Assembly: GCA_945946665.1 (NCBI GenBank)
Contig: CAMEWO010000016.1
Coordinates: forward strand, 1 to 45,808
Direction of reading: 5' to 3'
From: an uncultured Eubacterium sp.
GTDB taxonomy: Bacteria; Bacillota; Clostridia; Lachnospirales; Lachnospiraceae
DNA: 45,808 nt
Shown: one piece after another, positions 45,754 through 45,808 of the stretch
Layout: every line of letters starts with the position of its first letter
Position numbering within the stretch: position 1 is the stretch's first letter
Made by a program: the position numbers and the translations under genes
Notes under the pieces: generated by a model
What the model was told of the DNA's origin: nothing
The model's input: only the letters and a program-made list of their open reading frames with translations
Database searches by the model: none

Positions 45754-45808
45754 AGGTCAATTGGAAAATTAAATTCCAGTTGTCCCATACCTCTGACTTG
45801 AACTTACT
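45754..45808. repeat. Terminal inverted repeat, right copy
   Basis: Exact reverse complement of bases 1-55. It starts AGGTCAATTGG, 20 bases after the amidohydrolase stop codon, and presumably continues beyond the window. Confidence 0.9.

Overview
The window looks like a chromosomal contig from a low-GC Firmicute of the family Lachnospiraceae, possibly a pectin-degrading Lachnospira-like organism. This is an inference. It rests on the fab/acc operon with FabK instead of FabI, the ybbR/cdaA c-di-AMP locus, a large cell-anchored family-9 pectate lyase, chemoreceptors, and strong AGGAGG-type ribosome sites with TTGACA/TATAAT promoters. No rRNA, tRNA or CRISPR array was seen. The contig starts and ends with the same 55-base sequence in inverted orientation, which is most simply an assembly break at a multicopy element.

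Layout. 0.1-4.3 kb: an AT-rich accessory block with two tandem ABC exporter-type genes (the second frameshifted and truncated) and a divergent AraC regulator. 4.4-6.0 kb: a small module bounded on both sides by gdhA-3'-end-like sequence. It holds an orphan Phd/YefM antitoxin, a promoter-structured RNA-terminator unit, and a PBECR4-type nuclease-fold protein; this is the best candidate here for an undescribed system. 6.0-12.5 kb: gdhA, an LCP cell-wall ligase, a Cof-type HAD phosphatase and a cytosolic subtilase. 12.5-18.6 kb: a ClpX paralogue, a membrane HtrA protease and a phosphoglucomutase. Three 400-500 bp nested palindromes fill the gaps at 9.3-9.8 kb and 14.2-15.1 kb.

18.6-23.7 kb: one leftward gene cluster with the diadenylate cyclase CdaA, its YbbR partner CdaR, HPr and three uncharacterised envelope proteins. 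23.8-28.4 kb: a soluble PocR-type chemoreceptor and the pectate lyase. 28.7-39.6 kb: a leftward 13-gene fatty-acid operon (acpP-accB-accC-accD-accA-fabH-fabK-NMO-like-fabD-fabG-fabF-fabZ-marR). It runs from one near-consensus promoter whose start site overlaps two tandem AAATATATTT palindromes, plausible operators for the operon's own MarR/FabT-like protein.

39.8-45.7 kb: a two-half chromate-type transporter, a membrane chemoreceptor, and a divergent pair of an NSS amino-acid symporter and an M20 amidohydrolase. The symporter leader carries a terminator-like hairpin immediately after a tiny upstream reading frame.

Functional reading. Most of the window is core metabolism and envelope physiology: membrane lipid supply, c-di-AMP signalling, wall polymer attachment and envelope proteolysis. 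Pectin use and chemosensing are added. The accessory features are concentrated in the first 6 kb and in the palindromic gaps.
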